Shown: positions 16,880-27,111 of the stretch, in pieces
Layout: each line of letters starts with the position of its first letter
Numbering within the stretch: the stretch's first letter is position 1
Origin: Rhodocyclaceae bacterium
Lineage (GTDB): Bacteria > Pseudomonadota > Gammaproteobacteria > Burkholderiales > Rhodocyclaceae
Length of the DNA: 35,353 nt
Assembly: GCA_004379165.1 (NCBI GenBank)
Contig: NKXK01000012.1
Location: forward strand, 1 to 35,353
Reading direction: 5' to 3'
Notes under the pieces: generated by a model
The model's database searches: none
What the model saw: the letters and a program-made list of their open reading frames with translations, nothing else
Told to the model about the DNA's origin: nothing
Program-made: the position numbers and the translations under genes

Positions 16880-18189
16880 CGACCCTCCCGATCACGCGAA
16901 CGCAGCGAACCTTCACGCGAGTTTGCAGAATACGAACCACCACCGACCTTGGGTGCGGCCTCTAGCTGCGGCGGCGCCTCGGTTGATAATGGCGCCGACG
17001 GACGAGCAACCAAACCCGCCTGCTGGTCGGCAGCAGCCGTGCTGGCCGTAGCCGCGGAAACCGTTGCCGCCTGCATCAGCTTGTCGATCGGGAGATAAAG
17101 AAGATTGCCCTGACCCTTGGTATCGACCATGACCTTGCTGGTATTTGAATAGATTTGCTGCATGGTCTCCAGATACATGCGCTGCCGGGTGACTTCCGGC
17201 GCCTTGGCATATTCGGTCTGGACCTGACGGAAGCGTGATGCGTCACCTTCTGCAGTCGCAACGACACGCTGGCGATAACCGTTCGCCTCTTCCATCAGAC
17301 GAGCTGCCGTACCCTTGGCCTTGGGAATAACATCGTTGGCATAGGCCTGACCTTCGTTCTTCTGGCGTTCACGATCCTGGCCGGCCTTGACGGCATCGTC
17401 AAATGCGGACTGGACCTGCTCAGGCGGCTGGGCGTTCTGCATCGTGACCTTCGAGATCAGGATACCGGCCTTGTAACGATCCAGAATGTCCTGCATCAAC
17501 TTGGCGGCGTTGGCAGCAATCTGTTCGCGGCCCTCATAGAGCACGAAATCCATCTTGCTCTTGCCAACGATTTCCCGAACTGCGGTTTCAGCGGCGCTCA
17601 TCACGGCATCATCGGTGTGACGGTTGTTGAACAGGTACTCGACCGGGTCCTTGAGGATGTACTGAACCGCAAACTGTATGTTCACGATGTTTTCATCATC
17701 AGTCAGCATCAGCGCTTCCTTCAGCACCTTGTTGCGTTCGCTGCCGCGGTAACCGATTTCGATGGTGCGCACACCGGTCAGGTTAACCAGTTCATGCGAT
17801 TGAATCGGAAAAGGCAGGCGCCAGCGTAGGCCCGGCTCGGTCGCCTCCTTGAAGCTGCCGAACTGCAAGACGATTCCGCGCTGTGAGGCATCGACAATAT
17901 AGAAGCCAGAGCCTAGCCATACGATGGCGATCAGGCCCGCCAGCAGGCCCAGGCCGCCACCGAGAAATTTCGGATTGAAGTCGATCTGCGGCATCCGCGG
18001 ACCGTCGCCTCCCCCGTTGTTGTTACCGCCACCGCCCTTTTTACCGAACATGCCGTTCAGCTTGCGGTTGAAATCGCGCCACAATTCCTCCAGGTCCGGC
18101 GGGCCATCGTTGGGCCGGCGTGGACCGGAGCCATTCGGCTTGTCGCCGTCACCACCACGATTGCCCCACTGGGGATCGTTCAGCGACAT
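16876..18189 (-). CDS. hflK: HflK, SPFH/band-7 subunit of the HflKC complex
   Basis: The 437-residue protein partners HflC in controlling FtsH. It starts with a Gly/Asn/Pro-rich cytoplasmic region (NRGGDGDKPNGSGPRRPNDG), then a single membrane helix (about 80-103, GLGLLAGLIAIVWLGSGFYIV), the SPFH domain (ASQRGIVLQFGSF), a coiled coil and a low-complexity C-terminus. The open frame begins at 18213, but ATG 18189 is chosen: AGGA lies about 8 nt upstream and the protein then starts MSLNDPQWG, the usual HflK opening. The gene lies 37 nt after hflX. Confidence 0.95.
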   Translation of the reverse strand: MSLNDPQWGNRGGDGDKPNGSGPRRPNDGPPDLEELWRDFNRKLNGMFGKKGGGGNNNGGGDGPRMPQIDFNPKFLGGGLGLLAGLIAIVWLGSGFYIVDASQRGIVLQFGSFKEATEPGLRWRLPFPIQSHELVNLTGVRTIEIGYRGSERNKVLKEALMLTDDENIVNIQFAVQYILKDPVEYLFNNRHTDDAVMSAAETAVREIVGKSKMDFVLYEGREQIAANAAKLMQDILDRYKAGILISKVTMQNAQPPEQVQSAFDDAVKAGQDRERQKNEGQAYANDVIPKAKGTAARLMEEANGYRQRVVATAEGDASRFRQVQTEYAKAPEVTRQRMYLETMQQIYSNTSKVMVDTKGQGNLLYLPIDKLMQAATVSAATASTAAADQQAGLVARPSAPLSTEAPPQLEAAPKVGGGSYSANSREGSLRSRDREGR

Positions 18190-18226
18190 GAAAATTCCTA
18201 GGGTCGGGATCATCTTGTTCGGGGAC

Positions 18227-19381
18227 TCACTGGAGAGTGGAAATATTCAAATGATTGTCGGTGTTGGACAGCGCCTTGCGACGTGCTTCGGCTTTTGCCT
18301 GCGCATATTCGGCGAAGGTTGATCGAAGCAAATCCAGCCCCTCGCCGGTGCGCGCACTCAGGCGAACGCGCGCGATACTACCATATTCATCTCTTTCAAC
18401 ACCCGGGCCTGCCTCGGTCAGGTCGATCTTGTTCCAGGCAATCACCTGGCGCACATCGTCGGCACCGATTTCATGTAGCACCTTGTTCACCTCGGCCAAT
18501 TGCTCGTCGCGCGCATGGCTGGCGCTATCGACGACATGCAACAGCACATCGGCGTCGATTGCAGCCTCCAGCGTCGCATGAAACGCATCGACCAGAGAAT
18601 GGGGCAGGTCGCGAATGAAGCCTACCGTATCCGAAATGACGATATTGCCGGCGCCTTCGATCCACAACTTGCGCGAGGTGGTGTCGAGCGTCGCAAACAG
18701 CTGGTTGGCGGCATAAACACCGGCGTGGGTCAGCGCGTTGAACAGTGTCGACTTGCCTGCATTGGTGTAGCCCACCAGCGACACGTTGAGCACGTCACCG
18801 CGACGTCGCGCCTTGCGCTGCACACCGCGTTGGCGCGACAACTTGCTCAGACGGTCCTTGAGCAACTTGACGCGATTACCAAGCAGGCGGCGATCGGTCT
18901 CCAACTGCGTTTCACCGGGACCGCGCATGCCGATCCCGCCCCGCTGACGCTCAAGGTGCGTCCAGCCACGAACGAGACGTGTCGACAGATGCTCAAGTTG
19001 GGCAAGTTCGACCTGCAACTTGCCCTCGGCACTGGCGGCACGCAGGGCGAAGATATCGAGAATCAGGCTGGTTCTGTCGATCACACGGCATTTGAGTGCC
19101 CGTTCAAGATTCCGTTCCTGTGCCGGCGACAACTCGTGATTGAAAATCACCAGATCTGCCTGACCGGCCGCTACCATGGCGCCGACTTCATCAACCTTGC
19201 CTTTGCCAGCATAGGTCTTCGGATCCGGGCTGTGCCGACGCCCGCGGACCTCAGCCACCACAGTACCACCGGCAGATTCGGTCAGCAGACGCACCTCCTC
19301 CAGTTGGTCTTCGATATCAAGCTGGCCGAAGTCAAGCTGAACGATCACCGCACGTTCACCGGCGGCGGGTCGTTCGATCAT
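18227..19381 (-). CDS. hflX: HflX, ribosome-associated GTPase
   Basis: The 384-residue GTPase binds the 50S subunit, splits stalled 70S ribosomes and helps under heat and other stress. An N-terminal HflX domain (with TYAGKGKVDEV and NHELSPAQERNLE) and a coiled linker with the family signature GGIGMRGPGETQLETDRR (148-165) precede the G domain: P-loop GYTNAGKS (204-211), DTVGF (251-255) and NKID (317-320). The short form, without an extra C-terminal domain, is normal for proteobacteria. It follows hfq by 54 nt, the conserved hfq-hflX-hflK-hflC order. Confidence 0.97.
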   Translation of the reverse strand: MIERPAAGERAVIVQLDFGQLDIEDQLEEVRLLTESAGGTVVAEVRGRRHSPDPKTYAGKGKVDEVGAMVAAGQADLVIFNHELSPAQERNLERALKCRVIDRTSLILDIFALRAASAEGKLQVELAQLEHLSTRLVRGWTHLERQRGGIGMRGPGETQLETDRRLLGNRVKLLKDRLSKLSRQRGVQRKARRRGDVLNVSLVGYTNAGKSTLFNALTHAGVYAANQLFATLDTTSRKLWIEGAGNIVISDTVGFIRDLPHSLVDAFHATLEAAIDADVLLHVVDSASHARDEQLAEVNKVLHEIGADDVRQVIAWNKIDLTEAGPGVERDEYGSIARVRLSARTGEGLDLLRSTFAEYAQAKAEARRKALSNTDNHLNISTLQ

Positions 19382-19435
19382 GGGCGTTTCCGGAAAATTC
19401 GACCCGCCGGCAATAGCGGCAGGCCTGGATGGCGA

Positions 19436-19672
19436 TCAGTCTGCAGGCTGTTCCTGTTGCAGGTTCACCGGGCGTGCCGGAACCACCGTGGAAATCGCGT
19501 GCTTGTAGACCATCTGGGTGACGGTATTCTTCAGCAGCACGACATATTGATCGAAAGACTCGACCTGGCCCTGCAATTTGATCCCGTTAACGAGGTAAAT
19601 CGATACAGGGACATGCTCGCGACGGAGGGCGTTGAGGAAGGGGTCTTGTAAAAGTTGCCCTTTGTTGCTCAT
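19436..19672 (-). CDS. hfq: RNA chaperone Hfq
   Basis: The 78-residue Sm-like protein forms a hexamer that matches small RNAs to mRNAs. The N-terminus [19 protein letters not shown], Sm1 motif ([25 protein letters not shown]) and Sm2 motif ([13 protein letters not shown]) are essentially canonical, with the proximal-site Gln8, Asp40/Asp41 region and Tyr/Lys-His residues present. The tail after residue 70 is short and Gln-rich, as is common in betaproteobacteria. The start is ATG at 19672 with GGAG about 9 nt upstream; the frame continues to 19993 inside der but only the 78-residue form fits. A separate promoter in the 76-bp gap after der is likely. Confidence 0.98.
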   Translation of the reverse strand: MSNKGQLLQDPFLNALRREHVPVSIYLVNGIKLQGQVESFDQYVVLLKNTVTQMVYKHAISTVVPARPVNLQQEQPAD

Positions 19673-19706
19673 GGTGTGGACTCCATGTGTGTTGTTATGA
19701 ATGGCT

Positions 19707-19736
19707 AATGTACAGAAATTTTCCTGGCAGCGCCAA
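19707..19736 (-). promoter_or_regulatory. Candidate hfq promoter
   Basis: On the minus strand TTGGCG (19736-19731) and TACATT (19712-19707) are 18 bp apart, pointing to hfq. Both boxes match consensus at four of six positions. This is the only non-coding gap of any size in this part of the gene run, and hfq commonly has its own promoters, but the call is weak. Confidence 0.35.
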
Positions 19737-19748
19737 GGTATTTCCAGT

Positions 19749-21080
19749 TTATTTCTTTTCCTTGTCGGCAAAGGGGTTCTTTGCCGTAACACACTGGATA
19801 CGCAACGGGGTGCCTTGCAGTTTGAAGGCATCGCGGAAAGTGTGTTCGAGGTAGCGTAGATAGCTGTCGGCCAGTTGATCGACGGCGTTGCCGTGGACCA
19901 CGATGATCGGCGGATTCGAGCCGCCCTGGTGAGCATAGCGTGGCTTGGGCCGGAACAGCCCGTGCTTCGGCGGTGCCTGCTTGGCGATGGCATCGATCAA
20001 CACCCGCGTCAGGCGGGGCGTGGACAGCTTGGACATGGCTGCCGAATAGGCTGAATCGACGGAGCGGAAGAGATTTTCCAGACCAACGTTTTCGCGAGCG
20101 GAGATAAAGTGGAACTTGGCGAAATCAAGGAACTTCAGTTTGCGCTGCAGGATCTGGCGAGTCTGTTCCCGGGTGTAGGCATCCAGGCCATCCCATTTGT
20201 TGACCGCCACCACCAGCGCCCGCCCGGATTGCACGATGAAATCGGCAATGTGGGCATCCTGATCGGACACATCCGCCTGAGCGTCGACCATGAGTATGAC
20301 GACGTTGGCGTCCTCGATCGATTTCAGCGTCTTCACAACCGAGAATTTCTCGATTGCTTCGAATACTTTGCCGCGCTTGCGCATGCCAGCGGTATCTACC
20401 AGCACGTATTTACGCCCACCGCGCTCAAAATCGATCTCGATTGAATCGCGGGTCGTTCCCGGAGCATCGAAAGCGATGACGCGCTCTTCACCCAGCAGCG
20501 TGTTGATCAGAGTCGATTTGCCAACATTCGGACGACCGACAATGGCGACACGAACGGCGTCGGAATGCCATTCATCGTCTTCGGGCTCGGGGAAGCTCTC
20601 CAGTGCCATTTCGACGAGGCCACGGACGCCTTCGCCATGCGCGGCGGAAATGGCATTCGGTTCGCCGAGACCGAGTTCGTGGAAATCGGCTTCGACCATG
20701 CCGGCATTCATGCCCTCGGCCTTGTTCACCGCCACGAACACCGGCCGGTCGATGCGACGCAGCTTGTTGGCGATTTCCTTGTCGTGCGGCGTCAGGCCGG
20801 TGCGGCCATCGACGACGAAGATCACGGCATCGGCTTCGGCAATCGCCTGCTCGGTCTGGCGAGCCATTTGATGGAGGATGCCCTCCTTGACCAGAGGCTC
20901 GAAGCCGCCGGTATCAACCACCAGATAGGGCTTTTTTCCGAGTTTACCGTGACCGTAGTGACGGTCGCGGGTCAGGCCCGGCATGTCGGCGACGATGGCA
21001 TCGCGCGATTTCGTCAGGCGGTTGAAAAGCGTGGATTTGCCGACGTTGGGACGACCGACGAGGACCAGAGTGGGCTTCAT
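19749..21080 (-). CDS. der: Ribosome biogenesis GTPase Der (EngA)
   Basis: The 443-residue protein has two tandem G domains, the hallmark of Der. P-loops GRPNVGKS lie at 9-16 and 182-189; DTGGF and DTAGM are the two G3 motifs; NKAE and NKWD are the two G4 motifs. A KH-like domain follows, ending near a lysine-rich tail. Der acts in 50S subunit assembly. The start overlaps the bamB stop by ATGA, the bamB-der arrangement found across beta- and gammaproteobacteria. Confidence 0.98.
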   Translation of the reverse strand: MKPTLVLVGRPNVGKSTLFNRLTKSRDAIVADMPGLTRDRHYGHGKLGKKPYLVVDTGGFEPLVKEGILHQMARQTEQAIAEADAVIFVVDGRTGLTPHDKEIANKLRRIDRPVFVAVNKAEGMNAGMVEADFHELGLGEPNAISAAHGEGVRGLVEMALESFPEPEDDEWHSDAVRVAIVGRPNVGKSTLINTLLGEERVIAFDAPGTTRDSIEIDFERGGRKYVLVDTAGMRKRGKVFEAIEKFSVVKTLKSIEDANVVILMVDAQADVSDQDAHIADFIVQSGRALVVAVNKWDGLDAYTREQTRQILQRKLKFLDFAKFHFISARENVGLENLFRSVDSAYSAAMSKLSTPRLTRVLIDAIAKQAPPKHGLFRPKPRYAHQGGSNPPIIVVHGNAVDQLADSYLRYLEHTFRDAFKLQGTPLRIQCVTAKNPFADKEKK

Positions 21081-22237
21081 TGTGCCTCGATGGCGGTCAG
21101 AGTTCCGCCGGTTGTTTGGACTAAAAAGCCGCTGCCGAAAGGCTGAACCTGCGCCCGGACGGGCGTGCCGTCGGTCTTCAGGCGTGCGACAAAGCTGCCG
21201 TCTTCACGTGAAATGAAATGCAGGTAACCTTCGCCGTCGGCGACCGCGATCATGCCGCGGCGGATCGCCGGTGCCGAAACGCGGCGGTTGAGCAACTTGT
21301 CCTGCTTCCACAGGCTGCTGCCGGAGAGGCGATCCATCGCATGCACCGCGCCCTTGTCATCCGTGACGAAAAGATAGCGCCCATCCAGGGTCAGACCCGC
21401 AGCGGACGAAATTTCACGCGACCACACCAGCGCCCCGCCCTGCCCCATATCGAAGCAAGCGACCCGCCCCTGGAAGGCCACAGCACAAATCTGGCGGCTT
21501 TCGATGGCCGGTGCTGCAACGACATCGGCGACCCGATCAAGCTCGGTTGCCCCCTTGGGCATCGCGACCGGACCTTCCCAGACCGGGGCGCCGTTTTGCA
21601 GCGACAGGGCCACCAGTTTGCCCCCGGGGAAGCCGACAAACAGATAACGGTCGGCAAAGGCAGGCGCGCCGGTGCCACGCACCGACAAGGCAGGCGTCGA
21701 ACGTTGATAGACCCACTTGCGGACACCATCGGCAGCATCGAGTAGGAAGACGCGGTTGTCACCGCTCTTGACTGCAACGCCATCGTCGCCAACGGCAGGG
21801 GCAGCGAGGATTTCGCTGGAGGCCATCGCTTTCCACAGCAGCTTTCCGTCAGTGGTCGAAAAAGCGAGCACCTCGCCCTTCGGCGTACCAACCGCCAGCA
21901 ACGCGCCGTTGGCACCGACCCCGGCCGACAACGGCTGGCCAGCGTTAATTTTCCAGACGACCTTGCCATCCTCAAGCTTGACGATGGCACCATCCTTCGA
22001 TGCGGCATAGACAGTACGATCAACCACCGCTGGAGTAAAGGCGTAGTCACCGGATTTGCCGACGCTCACTGACCACAGCGCCTTGACGTCGACACTGGCC
22101 TTGAGCGGCGCCAGCGGCGCCATTTTCGGGCCACTGCTGGCAAAGGGACTGATCGAATCAATCGCATCCGAGACCGACGCGCAGCCCCCGGCCAGTAAAC
22201 CGGCAGCCAGGAGCAGAGGAATCAGGCGTGCATTCAT
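21077..22237 (-). CDS. bamB: BamB, outer-membrane assembly lipoprotein
   Basis: The 386-residue protein is the beta-propeller lipoprotein of the BAM machine that inserts beta-barrel proteins into the outer membrane. A lipoprotein signal ends LLAGGC with Cys19 as the lipidation site. The rest is made of PQQ-type repeats, seen as recurring blocks such as [51 protein letters not shown] and [19 protein letters not shown]. The start shares one base with the yfgM-like stop (TGATG at 22235-22239), and the end overlaps der. Confidence 0.96.
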   Translation of the reverse strand: MNARLIPLLLAAGLLAGGCASVSDAIDSISPFASSGPKMAPLAPLKASVDVKALWSVSVGKSGDYAFTPAVVDRTVYAASKDGAIVKLEDGKVVWKINAGQPLSAGVGANGALLAVGTPKGEVLAFSTTDGKLLWKAMASSEILAAPAVGDDGVAVKSGDNRVFLLDAADGVRKWVYQRSTPALSVRGTGAPAFADRYLFVGFPGGKLVALSLQNGAPVWEGPVAMPKGATELDRVADVVAAPAIESRQICAVAFQGRVACFDMGQGGALVWSREISSAAGLTLDGRYLFVTDDKGAVHAMDRLSGSSLWKQDKLLNRRVSAPAIRRGMIAVADGEGYLHFISREDGSFVARLKTDGTPVRAQVQPFGSGFLVQTTGGTLTAIEAQ

Positions 22238-22875
22238 CAGGCAGCCTCACCCAGGCTGTCAAGCTTCTGTTGCAGCAATTCGCGACCGGCCCCCGCTTTG
22301 TCTGCGGATTTTTCAAGTGCCGACTTATAGGCCGTCCGCGCTTCCGGACGCTTGCCTTGCGCGGCCAGCACATCACCCTTCATCTCGAGAAAACGGGCAT
22401 CCAGGGCAGCTGCCCGAGCGCCGTCCAGTTGTTTAAGGGCTTCGTCGTAGGCCTTGTCGTCAAGCAGGATGGCCGCCAGGCGCAGGCGGGCCAGATCCTT
22501 CAGTTCGTCCTTGGCATTTTCGGCCGCCCAGGTCAGTTGGGTGCGGGCGGTCTTGAGGTCGCCGGCGTCGAAAGACTGGCGAGCCGCCAGCATCGCACCG
22601 AGGGCCGCGTAATGCGTACCACCGAATTTCTCCGCCAGTTCGCCGGCTGAGGCCTTGACCTTCTGTGCATCGCCGGCACTTGCGGCCTGCTCAAGCACGC
22701 CGTAGATTGCCGCCGCCTTGGCCGATTGTCCACCCTGATACCAGTTCCAGCCCTGCCAGCCAACCATGGCCAGCGAGGCTGCAACGACCAGGCCGGTGAC
22801 CAGATTGCCATACATCTTCCACCAGGTTTTCAGCGAATCAATCTGTTCCTGTTCTTCGAGGTCATAGTGCGCCAT
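22237..22875 (-). CDS. yfgM: YfgM-family tetratricopeptide protein
   Basis: The 212-residue protein has a short cytoplasmic N-terminus (MAHYDLEEQEQIDSLKTWW), one membrane helix (about 25-45, NLVTGLVVAASLAMVGWQGW) and a periplasmic domain of TPR-like helices. This is the YfgM (TPR_21) layout. E. coli YfgM associates with SecYEG and the chaperone PpiD and lies in the same hisS-yfgM-bamB-der order. The E/Q-rich start and the WWKMYG motif are typical. Confidence 0.93.
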   Translation of the reverse strand: MAHYDLEEQEQIDSLKTWWKMYGNLVTGLVVAASLAMVGWQGWNWYQGGQSAKAAAIYGVLEQAASAGDAQKVKASAGELAEKFGGTHYAALGAMLAARQSFDAGDLKTARTQLTWAAENAKDELKDLARLRLAAILLDDKAYDEALKQLDGARAAALDARFLEMKGDVLAAQGKRPEARTAYKSALEKSADKAGAGRELLQQKLDSLGEAA

Positions 22876-22883
22876 GTCTGTCC

Positions 22884-24182
22884 CTATCCCTGTTCCTGCT
22901 CGTCATCCGAATCGATCAAGTGGTCGAAGATGGCTTCGGCCAGATCATCGACTTTCAATTTGCGTTGCGCGACACCTTCCTCGCGCAAGGATTTCAATTG
23001 CGCCTCGCCAGTCGCGGCTTCGTCGTCGCCGATGATGACCGCGAACGCCGCGCCGCTGGCATCCGCCTTCTTCATTTGCGACTTGAAGGCACCGCCACCG
23101 CAGTGCAGCAGCACGTCCAGACCGTCGTCGCGCAAGCCCTCGGCAACGCGGAAAGCCAGTCGGGAGGCGGCTGCACCCTGATGTACGACATACACTTCCG
23201 GCGCCGATGCCGCCGGCTCGCCGCCGCTTTCCCTGATCAACGCGATCAGGCGCTCAACGCCCATTGCAAAGCCGCAAGCCGGTGTTGCTTTGCCGCCCAG
23301 TTGCTGCACCAGACCATCGTAACGGCCGCCTGCACAGACCGTGCCCTGTGCGCCAAGCTTGTCGGTGACCCACTCGAAGACGGTCAGGTTGTAGTAATCG
23401 AGGCCACGGACCAGGCGGGGATTGATGGTAAACGGCACCCCGGCATCGCGCAGCACCCGCTGTACGCCTTCAAAGTGCGCCAGCGACGCCTCGCCGAGGT
23501 AATCCATCAGTTTCGGCGCGCCTGCACACATTTCCTGCAACGCCGGATTCTTGGTGTCGAGGATGCGCAGCGGATTGGTGTAAAGACGACGCTTGCCGTC
23601 CTCGTCGAGGATCTCCCGGTAATGCTCAAGATAGGCGATCAGCGCGGCACGGTGCTGGGCGCGCTCATCCGGTTGGCCGAGGCTGTTGATCTGCAGTTCG
23701 ATGCCATCCAGTCCAAGATCGTCCCAGAGGCGGGCGCCCATCAGGATCATCTCGGCATCGATATCGGGACCGGCAAATCCGATGGCCTCGACGCCGACTT
23801 GATGAAACTGGCGATAGCGGCCCTTCTGTGGACGCTCATGGCGGAACATCTGGCCGATGTAGTACAGTCGGCGCGGAATCTGGTTGGCCAGCCCGTGCTG
23901 GATGACGGCACGGACGCAACCGGCCGTACCTTCCGGGCGCAGCGTCAGTTGCTCGCCATTCAGGCTGTCCTCGAAGGAGTACATCTCCTTCTCGACAATA
24001 TCGGTGACTTCTCCGATGGCGCGCTTGAACAGCGGCGTCGGTTCGACGATGGGCATGCGGATCGGCCGGTAGCCGTAGCCTTTGAGCCAGGTACGGACGG
24101 TGTCCTCGAACAGTTCCCAGAATTCGGCTTCATCCGGCAGGATGTCGTTCATCCCGCGCACGGACTGGAGGGTGTGACTCAT
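22884..24182 (-). CDS. hisS: Histidyl-tRNA synthetase
   Basis: The 432-residue class II synthetase charges tRNA-His. Motif 1 lies near the N-terminus ([21 protein letters not shown]). Motif 2 is [20 protein letters not shown], with the [11 protein letters not shown]-site block before it. The histidine-specific motifs [14 protein letters not shown] and [13 protein letters not shown] are present, followed by motif 3 (FAMGVERLI) and the C-terminal anticodon domain ([11 protein letters not shown]...). Length is standard. The start overlaps the ispG stop by ATGA. Confidence 0.98.
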   Translation of the reverse strand: MSHTLQSVRGMNDILPDEAEFWELFEDTVRTWLKGYGYRPIRMPIVEPTPLFKRAIGEVTDIVEKEMYSFEDSLNGEQLTLRPEGTAGCVRAVIQHGLANQIPRRLYYIGQMFRHERPQKGRYRQFHQVGVEAIGFAGPDIDAEMILMGARLWDDLGLDGIELQINSLGQPDERAQHRAALIAYLEHYREILDEDGKRRLYTNPLRILDTKNPALQEMCAGAPKLMDYLGEASLAHFEGVQRVLRDAGVPFTINPRLVRGLDYYNLTVFEWVTDKLGAQGTVCAGGRYDGLVQQLGGKATPACGFAMGVERLIALIRESGGEPAASAPEVYVVHQGAAASRLAFRVAEGLRDDGLDVLLHCGGGAFKSQMKKADASGAAFAVIIGDDEAATGEAQLKSLREEGVAQRKLKVDDLAEAIFDHLIDSDDEQEQG

Positions 24183-25408
24183 GCTTGCAGTTTCTTCTTG
24201 TAGGTGCGCTGGACGTAGCGCTCGATGATGTCCTTGAATTCGGCGGCGATGTTGTCGCCCTTGAGCGTCACGGTCTTTTCGCCATCTTCATAGACCGGTG
24301 CCGACGGCGCTTCGCCGGTACCCGGCAGCGAAATGCCGATATTGGCGTGCTTCGACTCGCCCGGGCCGTTGACAATGCAGCCCATGACCGCCAAGGTCAT
24401 GTTCTCGGCACCGTCATAGTGCAGCTTCCACTCCGGCATGCGGGCGCGAACGAAGTCCTGCACCTCGCCAGCCAGTTCCTGGAAGAAAGTTGAAGTCGTC
24501 CGGCCGCAGCCGGGACAAGCCGCAACCATCGGCGTGAAGGCACGCAGCCCCATGGTCTGCAGAATCTCCTGGGCGACGATCACTTCCTGTGAACGCGAAC
24601 CACCCGGCTCCGGTGTCAGCGAGACGCGAATGGTGTCGCCGATCCCTTCCTGAAGCAGCACCGCCAGGGCCGCCGTCGAGGCGACGATCCCCTTGGAACC
24701 CATGCCGGCTTCGGTCAGGCCGAGATGCAGCGCGTAATCGGCGCGGCGCGCCAGTTCGCGATAGATGGCGATCAGATCCTGAACGCTGGACACCTTGCAC
24801 GAAAGAATGATCTTTTCACCGGCCAGACCGACTTCCTCAGCCTTTGCTGCCGATTCTAGCGCCGAAGTCACCATCGCGTGGCGCATCATCTCGGTCGCAT
24901 CGAGCGGCTGCGGTGAACGCGAATTTTCGTCCATTATCCTGGCCAGCAACTCCTGGTCGAGGCTGCCCCAGTTGACGCCAATCCGCACCGGCTTGTCGTA
25001 CTTGCAGGCCAACTCGACCATCTGCGCGAACTGCTCGTCCTTCTTCTTGCCGAAGCCGACATTGCCGGGATTGATCCGGTACTTGGCCAGCGCTTCGGCA
25101 CAGGCCGGATGCGCCGTCAGCAGACGATGGCCGTTGTAGTGAAAATCCCCGATCAACGGCACGCTGCAATTCATCTTGTCGAGATGGTCGCGAATTTTCG
25201 GCACCGCAGCGGCGGCTTCTTCGGTGTTGACCGTGATGCGCACCAGTTCCGACCCGGCGCGTGCCAGTTCGGCGCACTGGAGTGCTGTCGCCAGGTAATC
25301 CGCGGTATCGGTGTTGGTCATCGACTGAACGACAACGGGCGCCGCACCGCCCAGCCGGACATGGCCGATGGTTGTGGCGCGGGTGGAACGCTTGCCGGGA
25401 TGACTCAC
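24179..25408 (-). CDS. ispG: 4-hydroxy-3-methylbut-2-en-1-yl diphosphate synthase IspG (GcpE)
   Basis: The 409-residue enzyme performs the reductive ring opening of MEcPP to HMBPP in the non-mevalonate isoprenoid pathway. An N-terminal TIM barrel ([30 protein letters not shown]) is followed by a [4Fe-4S] domain with Cys298 and Cys301 (ACPGCGRT) and Cys344 ([10 protein letters not shown]). The start is GTG at 25408, 3 nt after the rodZ stop, with GGAG/AAGG upstream within the end of rodZ. The rodZ-ispG-hisS order is conserved in proteobacteria. Confidence 0.98.
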   Translation of the reverse strand: MSHPGKRSTRATTIGHVRLGGAAPVVVQSMTNTDTADYLATALQCAELARAGSELVRITVNTEEAAAAVPKIRDHLDKMNCSVPLIGDFHYNGHRLLTAHPACAEALAKYRINPGNVGFGKKKDEQFAQMVELACKYDKPVRIGVNWGSLDQELLARIMDENSRSPQPLDATEMMRHAMVTSALESAAKAEEVGLAGEKIILSCKVSSVQDLIAIYRELARRADYALHLGLTEAGMGSKGIVASTAALAVLLQEGIGDTIRVSLTPEPGGSRSQEVIVAQEILQTMGLRAFTPMVAACPGCGRTTSTFFQELAGEVQDFVRARMPEWKLHYDGAENMTLAVMGCIVNGPGESKHANIGISLPGTGEAPSAPVYEDGEKTVTLKGDNIAAEFKDIIERYVQRTYKKKLQA

Positions 25409-25411
25409 GCC

Positions 25412-26317
25412 TTACTCCAGAACCAGACGGGCGACATCGCCCTTGGTGTGCGGCGCCAGATCGACGGGCTGTCCGCGCCAGAAAAGCCGCACGCCTGGGG
25501 CATAGCCGATGACCAGCGACAGTGGGCCGTTGCCAGACACCATCTGTTCGGCACCGCCGCCAAGTTTCTGCGAAAAGACCACCTTGTTATCGCGATCACG
25601 GACTTGCAGCCAAGAGTCCTTGTCGAAAACGAAGCGCATCTGCGGCGCATCGGCCACGGGCGCGGCGGATGGCGCCGGCGCAGCCTCAGCCGGCGTGACG
25701 GCCTGCGGGTTCATGATCTGTTGCGGCGTTGCACCCGGCGGGAAGACCGGTTCGCCGGCAGCCAGCGCGCGCGCGTTGGCGGCAGATGCTGCGGGCGGCT
25801 CGACGGTCTCGGCGGGTTTGGGTGCCTCCTTGCGCGACAGCGAATCGAGCATGGATTGCGTGTTATCACGCAGCCCCGAGAGATCGTTAGGCATCAAGAG
25901 ATAAGCGGCAAGCGCCAGCACGACCAAGCCCAGACCGGCAAAGACCACGGTGCGGTCGCGACGACTGCCGCTGATTGTGTGCGTCGTCACTGACTCGGGA
26001 CGGGTTTCCGGGACGGCCAGCGTATCGACCGGCTTGGCCAGCACGCTGTCGAGCTGCGCCATCAGCGGCGCCGCGTCAACCTGAACCAGACGTGCGTAAT
26101 TGCGGACGAAGCCGCGGACGATTGTCGCCCCCGGCAGCGTTTCCCAGCGGTCAGCCTCAATGGCCTCGACCTGGCGGATACCCAGCTTCAGCGTCTGGGC
26201 GATTTCTTCTACCCTCAGGCCGCGCGCCTCGCGTGCCTGGCGTAGCAAGGCACCGACTCCTGCGGTCAACGCGGACTCTTCCGCCAAATCAGCGACGGGA
26301 TCGATTTGCTCTGTCAT
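25412..26317 (-). CDS. rodZ: RodZ-like cell-shape protein (HTH and DUF4115)
   Basis: The 301-residue bitopic membrane protein has a cytoplasmic helix-turn-helix domain (about 20-85, LLRQAREARGLRVEEIAQTL ... VRGFVRNYARLV), one membrane helix (about 123-143), a Pro/Ala-rich linker and a C-terminal periplasmic DUF4115 domain (FVFDKDSWLQVRDRDNKVVF). RodZ links MreB filaments to the elongasome. The pilW-rodZ-ispG order is conserved, and both ends are tightly packed (ATGA overlap with pilW, 3-nt gap to ispG). Confidence 0.92.
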   Translation of the reverse strand: MTEQIDPVADLAEESALTAGVGALLRQAREARGLRVEEIAQTLKLGIRQVEAIEADRWETLPGATIVRGFVRNYARLVQVDAAPLMAQLDSVLAKPVDTLAVPETRPESVTTHTISGSRRDRTVVFAGLGLVVLALAAYLLMPNDLSGLRDNTQSMLDSLSRKEAPKPAETVEPPAASAANARALAAGEPVFPPGATPQQIMNPQAVTPAEAAPAPSAAPVADAPQMRFVFDKDSWLQVRDRDNKVVFSQKLGGGAEQMVSGNGPLSLVIGYAPGVRLFWRGQPVDLAPHTKGDVARLVLE

Positions 26318-27111
26318 TCAAATTTGCCCTTCAGAAACTCCTGGTACTCGGCAGAAGTCGGATAACGGCTGCGCAATTGCGAGGCATAACTGCCCTCGGC
26401 CACTCGGTTGCCGAGCTTGCGTTCCAGCCGAAGCCCAAGCCACAGAGCTTCTGCCGTCGGCGGTTCCATCTGCTTGACGGCATCGTTGAGATAGATGCGC
26501 GACTCTTCGAGAATATTGCGTCGGTAGAACAACTTGGCAAGCTGCAGACGGGCCAGCGGCGCACCATCACGTGCCAGCTCGACCGCCTTCAAGAGATAGC
26601 CCTGCGCGCCGTCAATATCGTTTGCCTTGAGCGCGCAGGTGCCTGCATTGGCATAGGCACGATCCGGCGTTTCATAAAGCGGACTCTTCAGCGCATTGAG
26701 GAAGTAGGCGATCGATTGCCGCTCCTTCCCCGTTTCGCAAAGGAACCAGCCGTAGTTGTTATTGACTTCGGGATCGTTCGGAGCCATTGACAGCGCCCGT
26801 TGGAAATCATCCTCGGCCTTGGCGTACTCCTTGAGTCCGGCATGGACCAGACCGCGAACGCTGTAGGCCTGGTAATAGCCGCTGTCGGCGTTGAGCGCGA
26901 TCCGCAACTCGTCGAGCGCGACCGCGTTGTTGCCGGCCTGGAAGTACATCGCCCCGAGCTCGGTGTGGATCTTCGCGCGATTGCGCGGATCGCTAGAATT
27001 CTGGACCCGCTGGGTGTTCCCAGATTCAAAATTCAACTGGGCAAGCACCGGCTGCGCCGTCGCGACAACCAAGGCAACACCAGCAAGCAGCTTCTTCGAT
27101 GACAGGATCAC
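26314..27111 (-). CDS. pilW: Type IV pilus biogenesis/stability protein PilW (PilF)
   Basis: The 265-residue protein has a signal peptide ([24 protein letters not shown]) and a run of tetratricopeptide repeats (for example [80 protein letters not shown]). PilW/PilF is the pilotin that brings the PilQ secretin to the outer membrane. The usual lipobox Cys is not evident after the signal, so it may be periplasmic rather than lipidated here. It overlaps rlmN upstream and rodZ downstream by ATGA. Confidence 0.92.
   Translation of the reverse strand: MILSSKKLLAGVALVVATAQPVLAQLNFESGNTQRVQNSSDPRNRAKIHTELGAMYFQAGNNAVALDELRIALNADSGYYQAYSVRGLVHAGLKEYAKAEDDFQRALSMAPNDPEVNNNYGWFLCETGKERQSIAYFLNALKSPLYETPDRAYANAGTCALKANDIDGAQGYLLKAVELARDGAPLARLQLAKLFYRRNILEESRIYLNDAVKQMEPPTAEALWLGLRLERKLGNRVAEGSYASQLRSRYPTSAEYQEFLKGKFE

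Noticed and set aside
19436..19993. 185-residue N-terminally extended Hfq
   Set aside because: The extension overlaps der in another frame. Hfq proteins start MSNKGQ, preceded here by GGAG.
22920..24203. Long plus-strand frame opposite hisS
   Set aside because: It is a composition shadow; hisS is complete on the minus strand with all class II motifs.
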